Source: Paenibacillus periandrae
GTDB lineage: Bacteria > Bacillota > Bacilli > Paenibacillales > NBRC-103111
Reading direction: 5' to 3'
DNA: 64,000 nt
Assembly (NCBI RefSeq): GCF_022458865.1
Contig: NZ_JAJNMU010000023.1
Coordinates: 62,001 to 126,000, forward strand
Shown here: piece by piece, positions 28,236-36,770 of the stretch
Numbering within the stretch: the first letter of the stretch is position 1
Layout of the letters: each line of letters begins with the position of its first letter
The notes under the pieces: model-generated
Told to the model about the DNA's origin: nothing
The model's database searches: none
Seen by the model: the letters and a program-made list of their open reading frames with translations, nothing else
Program-made: the position numbers and the translations under genes

Positions 28236-28379
28236 TTGACTATTGAAATAAAACTTAGACAACCCATAAAATGCCGCGGATGTATATGGGGAAAGTGGGA
28301 TGGAATGAAACAGTACTGTCCTAAGATCAACTGTATTAAATTACCACAAGATTCTAATGATGAGAGTATTCTTGTGTGA
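28236..28379 (+). CDS. Small Cys-rich protein, possible zinc ribbon
   Basis: The 47-residue frame begins with TTG at 28236, preceded by AAGGGAG. It contains CRGCIWGKWDGMKQYC and KINCIKL: a C-x2-C and a C-x5-C pair that could bind one zinc. Similar short CxxCxWGxWxGxKQ(F/Y)C peptides are seen in bacilli. It lies between the DUF3231 gene and a shared terminator. Confidence 0.65.
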   Translation: MTIEIKLRQPIKCRGCIWGKWDGMKQYCPKINCIKLPQDSNDESILV

Positions 28380-28424
28380 ATGAGGAAATTATAAAATGTG
28401 TATTTAACACTCCCTAAATGTCCT

Positions 28425-28457
28425 AGCCCTCTTTCCTTCGGGATCAAGGGCTTTTTT
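28425..28457 (+). terminator. Intrinsic terminator
   Basis: AGCCCT pairs with AGGGCT around a TTTCCTTCGGGATCA loop and six T residues follow. It closes the DUF3231/small-Cys-protein unit. Confidence 0.8.
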
Positions 28458-28715
28458 GTATTTATATTAAAAATCCCATTCATCGCAACCCTGGTCTACT
28501 GCAGACGTTGGCTCAAATACTGCGAGACTGTCGCTCCCTTACGGAAAAAGTATTTCAGAAGTTTCCTTATCGCGTCTTCTTTACTATTGTCTTATAACGA
28601 GTTACCGAAATTAATTTTCATATTTCTGGAATTTATGGGTTTTATGGCCATTCCCTTTTAGAATTGTGAGATCAATTTACACTAACAGGTTGTAGTACCG
28701 TCCTACGTCTATTTT

Positions 28716-29067
28716 TTAAGATTTGAACTTGGATACGAATGGGTTTCCATACTCCCAAAAACGCCATGGGAAGTTTTTCGCTTCGCCACTATTCGCAATA
28801 CCGACCCTTGGGCCGACTGAAACGGCCCCTATACTTCTCCCCTCTGGGACCAAACATGACTTGCGTTCTTGGGGTCTTTCGATTCCCAAAGCTATGTGCA
28901 GCACGATCCTCCGGGCCAATGTACGCTTCTGTTTCTACAATCCATCCCGAGGCTGTTCCCAATTCCGTTTCCTTTACTAAGAGCATTCCGAGCAAAGAAC
29001 GGGCCATATCAAGTGTGGGCTGCTGAAAAAACGAAGAATCTACAGGTTGTAAATTCACGATGCTCAC
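28716..29067 (-). pseudogene. 3-methyladenine DNA glycosylase (Mpg/AAG) with internal deletion
   Basis: The first 75 codons are a normal AAG N-terminus: LLGMLLVKETELGTASGWIV, ETEAYIGPEDRAAHS and TPRTQVMFGP. The frame then runs into nonsense and stops. In another frame of the same strand the true C-terminus appears (VGPRVGIANSGEAKNFPWRF, WEYGNPFVS), ending at 28716. The central catalytic segment (YVYFIYGMHYCxNVV-like) is absent. So an internal deletion has joined both ends out of frame and the gene is dead. The neighbour at 29099 is another base-excision enzyme gene. Confidence 0.8.
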
Positions 29068-29098
29068 CCCTTATATAAAGTTATTGTTTTGCTTAAAC

Positions 29099-29674
29099 TC
29101 ATATATTTTTCTTAAACTTCTCCACAACAAACTTTATATCCTCAACGAAATGCTTCATGAGTATTGGTCTTCGGCGCACAGCTAACGGGTGATAAGAAAA
29201 TGTAATAGGTACCCCTTGATACTCATGCCATTTTCCCCTGTAACTTTTTACATCTGCTTCATGGTCTGGAAATAACGTTTGGACTACAACATTACCTAAA
29301 CCAATCAGTAAAAAAGGTTTTTTTTCCTTAAGTTGTAATTGTAAATGCGAATAACAAGCTTCTCTAGCGAGCGGCTTGTTATAGGCTCGTATCGGGCGAC
29401 ATTTTAATAGGTAAGTCACATAAACCAGGGCAACATCCAGTCCGGCTTCTCTCATTCCGATCTGCAAGGTTTCTCGTGTACCGCAAATAAAAGAGTTTCC
29501 TTCCTTGTCTTCTCTCGAACCGGGGTTATCCAATAGAATGAATATCGGTGCGTCGGGGTTGCCTTCCCCCCATATAACGCGATTACGCTGCTTTGAAAGC
29601 TCACATCGTTCGCATTGAGCGGCATGCATAGGCGCAGATTCTTCTTGCAGAATAATTGGTTCGAAAGTTGTCAC
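29099..29674 (-). CDS. Uracil-DNA glycosylase superfamily protein (family 4-like)
   Basis: The 191-residue product has CERC (21-24), C92 and C107, the four-cysteine set that holds an iron-sulfur cluster in family 4 enzymes. IWGEGNPDAPIFILLDNPGS forms motif 1 and FSYHPLAVRRRP motif 2. The enzyme would remove uracil from DNA. The usual GEAPG is GEGNPDAPIFILLDNPG here, a variant in which the activity could differ. ATG 29674 has a modest GGAG site upstream. It reads in the same direction as the broken Mpg gene and may once have formed an operon with it. Confidence 0.85.
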   Translation of the reverse strand: MTTFEPIILQEESAPMHAAQCERCELSKQRNRVIWGEGNPDAPIFILLDNPGSREDKEGNSFICGTRETLQIGMREAGLDVALVYVTYLLKCRPIRAYNKPLAREACYSHLQLQLKEKKPFLLIGLGNVVVQTLFPDHEADVKSYRGKWHEYQGVPITFSYHPLAVRRRPILMKHFVEDIKFVVEKFKKNI

Positions 29675-29887
29675 ACTTTTTCTCCTTAGCTAAATTTTTT
29701 GACTTCCCGTGTTGGCGGATCGCCTGTATGCCAACAAAGAAAGATCAAGAATAATATACCCTAACTCGAAAAGGTAATATACCACGAGAAATGGATGGCA
29801 TTGCAGTGCCCAATTGTTCGGCTTATATCGAATACACCGGAAGGAATTGGGGAAACCTGTAATAGTGTTTAAGGGAGGAGCTGTAAC

Positions 29888-30269
29888 ATGATCTCTTTAT
29901 TACAATCTGATGAAACGCTTGGGGTCATTATTGGAATTAGTTTTGGAATTAGTTTTGGATTTATTTCGAGATTGCTTATGTTGCGTACGGATTATCGACA
30001 ATACCCGACTTACCCTCATGGTAAGATCATCCACATATCGCTTGGCGTTATCGCCGCTGCCTTAGGAGCTGTCGCTATTCCTGCGTTGTTAAACAAAAAC
30101 TATACAGCGGTAACTTTTCTTTCATTTAGCTGCCCAGCAGTTTCGAGAAGTGCGAAGCATGGAACGAAAAAGTTTAACCGAGGCGGATAAAATGGATCTT
30201 GTTCCCAAGGGAACATCCTACATCGAGGGGATTGCTATGGTTTTCGAGGGACGCAATTATTTGGTATAG
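29888..30269 (+). pseudogene. YIEGIA-domain membrane protein, frameshifted and truncated
   Basis: The start is good (GGGAGGAGCTGTAAC before ATG 29888) and the first part matches the family (FGFISRLLMLRTDYRQYP, TYPHGKIIHISLGVIAAALG). At about 30125 one extra T in a T run shifts the frame. After it, the other frame continues exactly as the family does (LAAQQFREVRSMERKSLTEA, GTSYIEGIAMVFEGRNYLV) and stops at 30267-30269. Intact members are near 300 residues, so the C-terminal part is also gone. Confidence 0.85.
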
Positions 30270-30474
30270 TATTTAGCTGGTATTGAGGAGTGGCAATTGA
30301 GATGATTTTTGCGTGGGCATAAAGGCTTGTATGCAATTTAGCATGGAGAACACCAGCGATGATCGTATCATTTATGTACTTCACTCTGCCCGCAGCTTTA
30401 TCCTCGACATCCACCCTGGGAACGCTTTTGCCTACTATCGAGAAATTTTCCAAATCATAGACCCCTTCCGCCAT
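30235..30474 (-). pseudogene. N-terminal fragment of a xanthine-dehydrogenase-type molybdopterin subunit
   Basis: Residues from GKSVPRVDVEDKAAGRVKYI to LHAKLHTSLYAHAKIISI are a clear N-terminus of a CoxL/XdhA-type molybdenum-binding subunit. Such proteins normally exceed 700 residues; here the match ends near 30294 and the frame then reads into the antisense of the YIEGIA relic. The two fragments therefore meet at a rearrangement junction between about 30256 and 30294. Confidence 0.7.
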
Positions 30475-30852
30475 TATTTTTTGATCTCCTCATTTTTCGA
30501 ATTGCATATCCAGCAAAGAGCAACAAAGGCAATAAGACACTGAACGTCATGTCCATATAGGGCCAGTATTTAGACACAACATTATTATAATAGGTAATAT
30601 TTGGAGCAATCGTAAGTGAATGTGGAAAAGGCAGAAGATTTTGTTCTGGTAAACCCTCTCTGGGACAATCCAGCATAAGAGATTTTGAATTACTCGAATG
30701 ACGATATCGTCGCTATTACCTAATGTTTGGCGGACATGTCCAATGTTTGTTTTGAGACTCCTATCTAATACTTTCTTGGATGAAGAGACTGCTTCTTCCT
30801 TGACATGATGTTCTGGAGGGGTTTGTTTCCGTTTATTCTTGAGTGATCGATC
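30455..30852 (-). pseudogene. Fused remains of a ger germination operon
   Basis: From 30852 one frame reads SSSKKVLDRSLKTNI and VRQTLGNSDDIVIR, the usual N-terminus of a GerA-type germinant receptor A subunit. A second frame, ending at 30455, reads YYNNVVSKYWPYMDMTFSVL and LPLLLFAGYAIRKMRRSKN, which fits the last transmembrane helix and tail of a GerB-type permease subunit. The body of both genes is missing, so a deletion has joined the start of one subunit gene to the end of the next. The A-subunit start codon is also missing (TAG lies in frame at 30853-30855). Confidence 0.6.
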
Positions 30853-31179
30853 CTATGCCACCTCCAATACTTCTCACTATAAACAGATTATTTCCATGAA
30901 TGAGATATTATAGACGTGCGAATTCAAGCGGCAACACCCTTTGGTTATGTTTATGGAGCCGCAGGAGCGGGGGATACAAATCGAGGTAATGTAGATGAAT
31001 TTTTAAAATATAGCAATAGAAGGACGAGAAAGTTATGAATCAAGAAACATTACTCCGACAACAGAAATATCTCAACAATATTATTGAACTACACAATAGC
31101 AACCTTATCGTTAGTTGTATCGGGTTCTATCTTGTCCTCTTTGGTGTTGAACCCCGACCTCAATTGCTCCGAGCCCAGT
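30853..31179. other. Intergenic stretch with an unassigned plus-strand fragment
   Basis: An open plus-strand frame at 30904-31038 reads DIIDVRIQAATPFGYVYG and AAGAGDTNRGNVDEF, then stops; ATG 31035 overlaps this stop and opens a 61-codon frame that I cannot identify. Both look like gene pieces rather than intact genes. Confidence 0.3.
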
Positions 31180-32127
31180 TTAATTCCTCCCGTTTGTCAG
31201 CCATAAATATTGATGTATAGTCGCTGATTCCAATTTATTTCCAACTACCCTTTTGCGAAATTTGCCCGGTGTGATTCCTAGAACTTCAACGAATACCTTA
31301 CTGAAATAATGCACCGTTTCGTATCCTGACGCCTGCGCCACATCCAGCAACGTCATATCTGTAAAAGACAGCAGATAGGCCGCCCGTTTGATTCGTTCCG
31401 AACGAACCAAGGAAGGAAAGCTTTGCCCCAGCTCTACCGACAGAAGCCTGGAAAGCTGTCGTTCCGATAAATGAATCGCCTGCCCTACTTCCTTTAAGGT
31501 CAGCTTATCGGAAAGATGAGCTACTATATAAGCTTTTGCGTTTTTTACCGGAATGGAAATAAAACCTGTATCCGTTTCTGGTGACGTTGTAACAATTCCG
31601 CTATTTTGGTAAAAGAAGGAAATTAAAGATAGTAAGAGGGCATGGGATAAACCGAATATCAATTGCGGAAATGGAATCAACCTTTCTGCAGCTTGAAGCA
31701 CCAAAGATTTCCAGAGTAGTACTGGTGGCGTTTGTTCGGCATCAGGAATAAACAAATGATGATAATTCGTCAGCTTGTCTAACAGCTGAAAGACTTCACC
31801 GCGCGGATCCGCTTCTATTATTTCAAAAGCAACAAACAACACCAGCATCCCTGATTCACTTTGCAGTTGATGCAAACCGCCAGGCTTGGAGCAATACAAG
31901 GTACCTCGTTGCAGCGAATAAGTCACCCCTTTATTCGTATAGCGGCCTTCCCCTTCTGCCACATAACAAATCTCGAAAAAAGGGTGCGAATGCATAACAT
32001 TGCCGTGATGCTGGGGTTTCCCTCCCCAATAGTGGACATAAAATGAAGCGGAATCAGCATGTAGCTTAGTCACATGCTGATTAAGATACATGCTGCTTTT
32101 TTGACAAATTTGCGGTGTCAGTTGCAC
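31180..32127 (-). CDS. AraC-family regulator with cupin sensor
   Basis: The N-terminal cupin (HSHPFFEICYVAEGEGRYTN, about 47-66) is followed by a C-terminal AraC HTH (LTLKEVGQAIHLSERQLSRL and TLLDVAQASGYETVHYFSKV, ending GITPGKFRKR). GTG 32127 has GAGGTGG upstream. It is divergent from the DHDPS-family/GarR pair at 32458-34288, with a dyad symmetric site between them, so it is the probable local regulator sensing a sugar-acid ligand (inference). Confidence 0.9.
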   Translation of the reverse strand: MQLTPQICQKSSMYLNQHVTKLHADSASFYVHYWGGKPQHHGNVMHSHPFFEICYVAEGEGRYTNKGVTYSLQRGTLYCSKPGGLHQLQSESGMLVLFVAFEIIEADPRGEVFQLLDKLTNYHHLFIPDAEQTPPVLLWKSLVLQAAERLIPFPQLIFGLSHALLLSLISFFYQNSGIVTTSPETDTGFISIPVKNAKAYIVAHLSDKLTLKEVGQAIHLSERQLSRLLSVELGQSFPSLVRSERIKRAAYLLSFTDMTLLDVAQASGYETVHYFSKVFVEVLGITPGKFRKRVVGNKLESATIHQYLWLTNGRN

Positions 32128-32232
32128 TGGCTTCCCACCTCTTTAGCAAGCTTCTTTCCTTTCAACCACTCTCTTAGGAGCTGACCTCATTATAACCTAG
32201 AAAGACCCTGCGGAATATTGTAAAAACATGAC

Positions 32233-32255
32233 GGTTATTTATAAAGACCATAACC
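32233..32255. promoter_or_regulatory. Candidate regulator-binding palindrome
   Basis: GGTTAT and ATAACC are separated by 11 bases in the divergent region between the AraC gene and the DHDPS-family gene. The symmetry and position suit an operator, but no family consensus supports it. Confidence 0.3.
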
Positions 32256-32457
32256 ATCCGCTTGGGTACAATGGAATCACAGGGATGAGAGCGTGTGTAC
32301 TTCCGAATAAAGCTGCGAAGGAGGCGGATTACCGGACGGGAGAACAGATCGCCATCCGCTGGAAAAAGAGAGTTATACCTAATTGGAAATCCCTAAACGA
32401 GTGCCAGAGCTATATTCGGGAAGACCTCGGTCAAGGGCTTAAAAGGAGATAAAAAAT

Positions 32458-33348
32458 ATGGATACAAGTTTTATTCACGGAGTGGTTCCCCCGGTTATTA
32501 CACCTGTCGATGCCAATGAGTGCGTGGAAGAACAGGGCTTGCGACGAGTTGTTGAGCATGTTATTGAAGGAGGGGTACACGGCGTTCTCGCGCTTGGAAG
32601 CAATGGGGAGTTTTTTGGGTTAGATCATGAAGAACAGCAGCGGGCTGTCACTATTATAATCGATCAGGTCAAAGGGCGAGTTCCCGTTTATATGGGAATT
32701 GGAGCCATTACCACCAAAGAATGCGTCAAATTGGCTAGACTTGCGGAAAATCTAAAAGCACAGGCTATCACTATCCTGCCGCCCATGTTCCTTAGTCTCA
32801 ATGACGACGAGCTGTACCAGCATTTCCTTAAGATTTCCGAATCGACCTCTTTGCCAGTTCTTCTTTACAACAACCCTGATCGTGTCGGCAACAATATCTC
32901 AGCAAACTTATTAGAACGGCTGACCGACATTCCCAATATCGTTGGAGTTAAAGATAGCAGCGGCGATTTAACCTTGACTGCGGAATATATCCGAAGAACA
33001 AGAGACAAGGGGTTTAAAGTCATGGCCGGCAGGGATGTCATGATTCTTGGCTCCTTAGCTTATGGAGCTGTCGGTTGCGTTGCCTCGACTGCTAATATTG
33101 TCCCAGCCTTGGTCGTGGAGATTTATGAGAAATTTAAGGCAGGCGATCTGCATGGTGCTTTGGAAGCCCAATTTAAACTTGCTCCGCTTCGTATGGCATT
33201 TAATCTGGGAAGCTTTCCCGTTGCGACTAAGGATGCCGCGAATCTAATTGGACTTGCGGTAGGAAATTCGATCAAGCCGAATACCACTTGTTCGGAGACC
33301 CATTTGAATAAACTCAAGTACATACTTAAAGATATGGGTGTACTATAA
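32458..33348 (+). CDS. DapA/DHDPS-family aldolase or dehydratase (sugar-acid type)
   Basis: This 296-residue TIM-barrel protein has the Schiff-base lysine at 165 (GVKDSSGD), the tyrosine at 137 (LLYNNP) and GSNGEF at 47-52. The family condenses, cleaves or dehydrates 2-oxo acids. With GarR next door and a GarL-like aldolase gene nearby, the likely role is a keto-deoxy-sugar-acid step (for example 5-dehydro-4-deoxyglucarate dehydratase or a KDG aldolase) rather than lysine synthesis. GSNGE instead of GTTGE also favours a catabolic member. AAAAGGAG lies before ATG 32458. It is followed 52 bases later by garR in one operon. Confidence 0.85.
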   Translation: MDTSFIHGVVPPVITPVDANECVEEQGLRRVVEHVIEGGVHGVLALGSNGEFFGLDHEEQQRAVTIIIDQVKGRVPVYMGIGAITTKECVKLARLAENLKAQAITILPPMFLSLNDDELYQHFLKISESTSLPVLLYNNPDRVGNNISANLLERLTDIPNIVGVKDSSGDLTLTAEYIRRTRDKGFKVMAGRDVMILGSLAYGAVGCVASTANIVPALVVEIYEKFKAGDLHGALEAQFKLAPLRMAFNLGSFPVATKDAANLIGLAVGNSIKPNTTCSETHLNKLKYILKDMGVL

Positions 33349-33400
33349 TAAACTTTCAAATTCCCCAAGGATGGATTGATAATCAGGAGGCTGTTAATTG

Positions 33401-34288
33401 ATGAAAATTGGATTTATTGGTTTGGGAATCATGGGCAAGCCCATGAGCAAGCATTTATTACAGGCTGGATACAAGCTTGTCGTTCTTGAGAGAAATAAAA
33501 GCGCCCAGGAGCTTGTTGCTGCCGGGGCTGAGCCTGCAACGAGTCCTAAGTCGCTAGCTGAGCAAGTGGATATTATAATTACCATGTTACCCAATTATCC
33601 TCAGGTGAAGGAAGTAGTTTTGGGCAAAGATGGCGTGATCGAGGGTGCCAGACAAGGTACTATACTCATTGACATGAGTTCTATTGCACCGCTCGTAAGT
33701 CAAGAAATTGCTGAGAAGTTGGCGGAAAAAGGAATAGAAATGCTTGATGCTCCTGTAAGTGGCGGTGAGCCTAAGGCGATTGAGGGGACCCTATCAGTAA
33801 TGGTAGGCGGCAAAAAAGAAGTATTTGATAAATGTTATCTAATTATGAAGGCGATGGCTGCCTCTGTTGTGCACACGGGTAAGATTGGAGCAGGCAATGT
33901 CACCAAGCTTGCTAACCAGATTATTGTTGCAATTAATATTGCCGCCATGTCTGAAGCCCTAGTTCTGGCAAGCAAAGCCGGTGTTGAACCGGAATTGGTA
34001 TATCAAGCTATCCGTGGTGGCTTGGCCGGTAGTACCGTTCTTGATGCGAAGGCGTTACTGGTGATGGATCGTAAATTCGATCCCGGGTTCCGCATCAACC
34101 TTCATATTAAGGATTTAAGCAACGTAATGGAAACTTCCCATGAAATAGGAGTGCCTCTGCCACTTACAACTGCGGTTATGGAAATGATGCAATCTCTGAA
34201 GACAGATGGAATGGGTGATGATGATCATGGTAGCTTGATAAGATACTATGAAAAAATAGCAAAAGTTGAAGTCAACAGGAAAAGCTGA
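33401..34288 (+). CDS. garR: 2-hydroxy-3-oxopropionate (tartronate semialdehyde) reductase
   Basis: The product has the N-terminal dinucleotide fold GFIGLGIMGKPMSKHLLQAG, DAPVSGGEPKAIEGTLSVMV (the substrate-binding DxPVSGG) and GAGNVTKLANQI with the catalytic lysine. This identifies a beta-hydroxyacid dehydrogenase, and similarity to GarR is clearest. It would reduce tartronate semialdehyde to glycerate with NAD(P)H, following the aldolase encoded at 35979-36743. AGGAGG lies ten bases before ATG 33401; TTG at 33398 is an alternative. A terminator follows. Confidence 0.85.
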   Translation: MKIGFIGLGIMGKPMSKHLLQAGYKLVVLERNKSAQELVAAGAEPATSPKSLAEQVDIIITMLPNYPQVKEVVLGKDGVIEGARQGTILIDMSSIAPLVSQEIAEKLAEKGIEMLDAPVSGGEPKAIEGTLSVMVGGKKEVFDKCYLIMKAMAASVVHTGKIGAGNVTKLANQIIVAINIAAMSEALVLASKAGVEPELVYQAIRGGLAGSTVLDAKALLVMDRKFDPGFRINLHIKDLSNVMETSHEIGVPLPLTTAVMEMMQSLKTDGMGDDDHGSLIRYYEKIAKVEVNRKS

Positions 34289-34302
34289 CAAATTCAATCG
34301 TT

Positions 34303-34341
34303 GAAAGGACAGACGAATGATTACATTCGGCCTGTCCTTTC
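34303..34341. terminator. Long hairpin between convergent garR and amidase genes
   Basis: GAAAGGACAG pairs with CTGTCCTTTC and the inner ACGAATG pairs with CATTCGG. Its position between two converging transcripts suggests a two-way terminator. Confidence 0.75.
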
Positions 34342-34382
34342 CTATTCACATGCGATTCCTTACAAGTCTTATTAACAGTTTC

Positions 34383-35771
34383 CTAGAGATTGGATTGTTC
34401 CAGAGCAAAGGCAAATCGGTATAATTGTCCTTCATCAAAAGGTTTACCTATAAATTGTATTCCGACTGGCAAACCACTTTTCGACATGCCCCCAGAAACA
34501 GAAATTGCGGGAAAACCGGTTGTATTGCTTGGACCTGTTAAGCGTGCAAGAATACGAGTATGTTCCTTCGTCCCATTAATATCTATTTCTCTCTGTCCAA
34601 TATCAGTTGGCAGCGTACATAAAGTAGGAGTCATGATCACATTCACCTTGGATAGTACCTCGTAGTGCATGTTGATAGCCTTATGTTTAATTTTCAACAT
34701 ATTTATATACTCGCTTGCTTGAATGAACATCCCTACTATGGCCCGTCCTCTTACTTCTTCTTCAATCTGGTCGGGTACTTCCCTTAAAAGCTTTTCTAAC
34801 GATGTGTAAGCCTCAGAAGCTAAAAGTATCTGCTGAGCTGCTAAAAGATCATTCATTCCAGGAAGGTCAATATATTCAATTTCGGCTCCAAGCTGTTTAA
34901 GTTTTTCCACCGTTAAGTCGAATATGCGCTGCACTTCCGGATGAATAATATCAAAATAAAAAGAAGATGGAATCCCGATCTTTTTACCTTTAATCCCCAC
35001 ATCTATCGCTTGAGTATAATCTTCCTTCACAGAACAAACAGAATATATATCTTTTTTATCATGACCTGCAAGGACGTTTAACATTATAGCATTATCAGCG
35101 ACGGTTCGGGTCATGGGGCCCAAATGGTCCAGAGTCTGACATAATGGTATGGCACCATATTTGCTTACCAATCCAAACGTCGGTTTCATTCCTACGATAC
35201 CGCAACAAGAGGCAGGCATTCGGATGGATCCCCCCGTATCTGAACCAATTGCGCCATAGCATAGAAAGGCTGCTACGGCAGCGGCCGCTCCTGAGCTTGA
35301 TCCCCCTGTGATTTTGGATGGATCATACGGATTTTTTACAGGTCCGAAAAAGGAGCGGTCCCCTGTTGTACCGTATGCAAACCCATGCATATTTAGCTTA
35401 CCAATCATAATGGCTCCCGCATTCTCTAGCTGGGTCACAATTTCCGCATCATAATCAGGGACAAAGTCTTGATAAATTTCAGAGCCAAATGTTGTTTTTA
35501 TGCCCTTAGTATAGATTAAATCCTTTAATCCAATAGGAATGCCATGGAGATGACCTTTATAATTTCCATTGATAATTTCCTGTTCTGCCTTTTTGGCGGC
35601 GTTTAACGATTGTTCCTCCAAGACCGTAATGAATGAATTGAGCTCTTTATCTTTTTGGGCGATGATACCCAGACTGGCTGCTGTTACTTCCACTGGAGAA
35701 ATGGTTCTAGCCTTGATACTTTGGCTTAGCTCAGCTATACTCCATTCTAAAAAATGATTCGATGTGCTCAT
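34383..35771 (-). CDS. Amidase-signature hydrolase (AtzE/GatA-like)
   Basis: The 462-residue product carries the amidase signature: K83 (IPIGLKDLI), the cis-serine in TGGSSSGAAAAVAAF (about 158-159) and the nucleophile S182 in GSDTGGSIRMPASCCG. These proteins hydrolyse amides, allophanate or related C-N bonds. Its ATG overlaps by four bases the stop codon of a tiny AtzG-like gene, which implies translational coupling and a two-subunit enzyme. No GatB gene is present, so this is not a tRNA amidotransferase. The amide substrate and its link to sugar-acid import are unknown. Confidence 0.88.
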   Translation of the reverse strand: MSTSNHFLEWSIAELSQSIKARTISPVEVTAASLGIIAQKDKELNSFITVLEEQSLNAAKKAEQEIINGNYKGHLHGIPIGLKDLIYTKGIKTTFGSEIYQDFVPDYDAEIVTQLENAGAIMIGKLNMHGFAYGTTGDRSFFGPVKNPYDPSKITGGSSSGAAAAVAAFLCYGAIGSDTGGSIRMPASCCGIVGMKPTFGLVSKYGAIPLCQTLDHLGPMTRTVADNAIMLNVLAGHDKKDIYSVCSVKEDYTQAIDVGIKGKKIGIPSSFYFDIIHPEVQRIFDLTVEKLKQLGAEIEYIDLPGMNDLLAAQQILLASEAYTSLEKLLREVPDQIEEEVRGRAIVGMFIQASEYINMLKIKHKAINMHYEVLSKVNVIMTPTLCTLPTDIGQREIDINGTKEHTRILARLTGPSNTTGFPAISVSGGMSKSGLPVGIQFIGKPFDEGQLYRFAFALEQSNL

Positions 35772-35962
35772 TGTTTCGTTCCTCCCCTCTTCTGAACATG
35801 AGAAAAAATAGGGTCAGGATCAATCAAATGATCACTGGAACTAACGGATTCAATTTTCTTCTTTATGGTTTCGGCTTCTAAATAAAGGGATTGTAAATTG
35901 AAATAACGGAAATCCATACTATTCTTTTCGAGCATCATAGTAACATAGTTTCGAAAATCCAT
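35768..35962 (-). CDS. AtzG-like (DUF4089) small amidase partner
   Basis: The 64-residue frame starts at ATG 35962 behind AGGAAGTGAAAGGT and overlaps the amidase start by four bases. It has two short helices (MDFRNYVTMMLEKNSMDF, YLEAETIKKKIESV) and a proline/aspartate tail DPDPIFSH. This helix-helix-(E/D)P-x-(P/V)F layout fits AtzG and GatC-type partners that stabilise an amidase-signature enzyme. The sequence likeness is weak and rests on size, layout and coupling. Confidence 0.6.
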   Translation of the reverse strand: MDFRNYVTMMLEKNSMDFRYFNLQSLYLEAETIKKKIESVSSSDHLIDPDPIFSHVQKRGGTKQ

Positions 35963-35978
35963 ACCTTTCACTTCCTTC

Positions 35979-36743
35979 CTACATATTTTTAACGGACTCA
36001 AGGTGGGCTTTTAGAGATTGGGTTAAATGCGAAGCATCCACCGCAGGCGTCGTTACAAAGCTTGCGCCCATGCCGATGACTTCTTTTAATTCACTAGGTC
36101 TAAATGCCGGAATTCCCACCTTGATCCCCGCTTTGTTCGACTTGTCCATCACAACCTGAATAGCCTGCCGCACCTTCGGATGCGTTACTTGTCCGGGAAG
36201 ACCGAATGAACCGGCCAAATCGGAAGGACCTATAAATAACAGATCCAATCCTTGAACCGTAATAATTTCGTCGATGTTTTCCACGGCTTCCACATCTTCA
36301 ATCATTCCGATGACCAATACCCGTTCATTTTCCTGTTTCATATGTTCTGTAATGAGCACTCCACCATATCTGGCTGCTCGGGTCGAACCATCAATGCCTC
36401 GATGTCCTATGGGTTGGTATTTGGCCATTCCGACGATTTTTTCTCCCTGCTGTTTGGATACGAGATGGGGAATCATAACAGCGTCAGCTCCCGACTCAAC
36501 TGCTCTGAGTATAGATCCATAATCATCCTGCGGTGTTCGGACTATGGATGAAATATTGGCAATTTGTGCCGCACGAATCATGTGCTCCATCATTTGCAAA
36601 TCTAATGCAGTATGTTCAAGATCAATCACAACATAGTCATAACCGACGTAACCCAAAATTTCGATAACAGCAGGGTCCTTCAGAGCGGAAAAAATACCGT
36701 AAGCGGTTTGACCGCCGGCTAGCACTTCTTTTAATTTATGCAT
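35979..36743 (-). CDS. garL: HpcH/HpaI-family aldolase, GarL-like
   Basis: This 254-residue protein has YDYVVIDLEHTALDLQ (metal-binding and base residues), SIVRTPQDDYGSILRAVESG, ADAVMIPHLVSK and LLFIGPSDLAGSFGLPGQ, all hallmarks of class II 2-keto-3-deoxy acid aldolases. GarL makes pyruvate and tartronate semialdehyde from 5-keto-4-deoxyglucarate, which fits garR and the DHDPS-family gene nearby. The name is an assignment by context; other HpaI activities are possible. AAGGAGAATGTGAA precedes ATG 36743. Confidence 0.8.
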   Translation of the reverse strand: MHKLKEVLAGGQTAYGIFSALKDPAVIEILGYVGYDYVVIDLEHTALDLQMMEHMIRAAQIANISSIVRTPQDDYGSILRAVESGADAVMIPHLVSKQQGEKIVGMAKYQPIGHRGIDGSTRAARYGGVLITEHMKQENERVLVIGMIEDVEAVENIDEIITVQGLDLLFIGPSDLAGSFGLPGQVTHPKVRQAIQVVMDKSNKAGIKVGIPAFRPSELKEVIGMGASFVTTPAVDASHLTQSLKAHLESVKNM

Positions 36744-36770
36744 TTCACATTCTCCTTGTATTCTCAGTAT

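Noticed and set aside
32228..32452. A 74-codon plus-strand frame ending six bases before the DHDPS-family gene
   Set aside because: It has no ribosome site or known domain and overlaps the divergent promoter region and the candidate operator.
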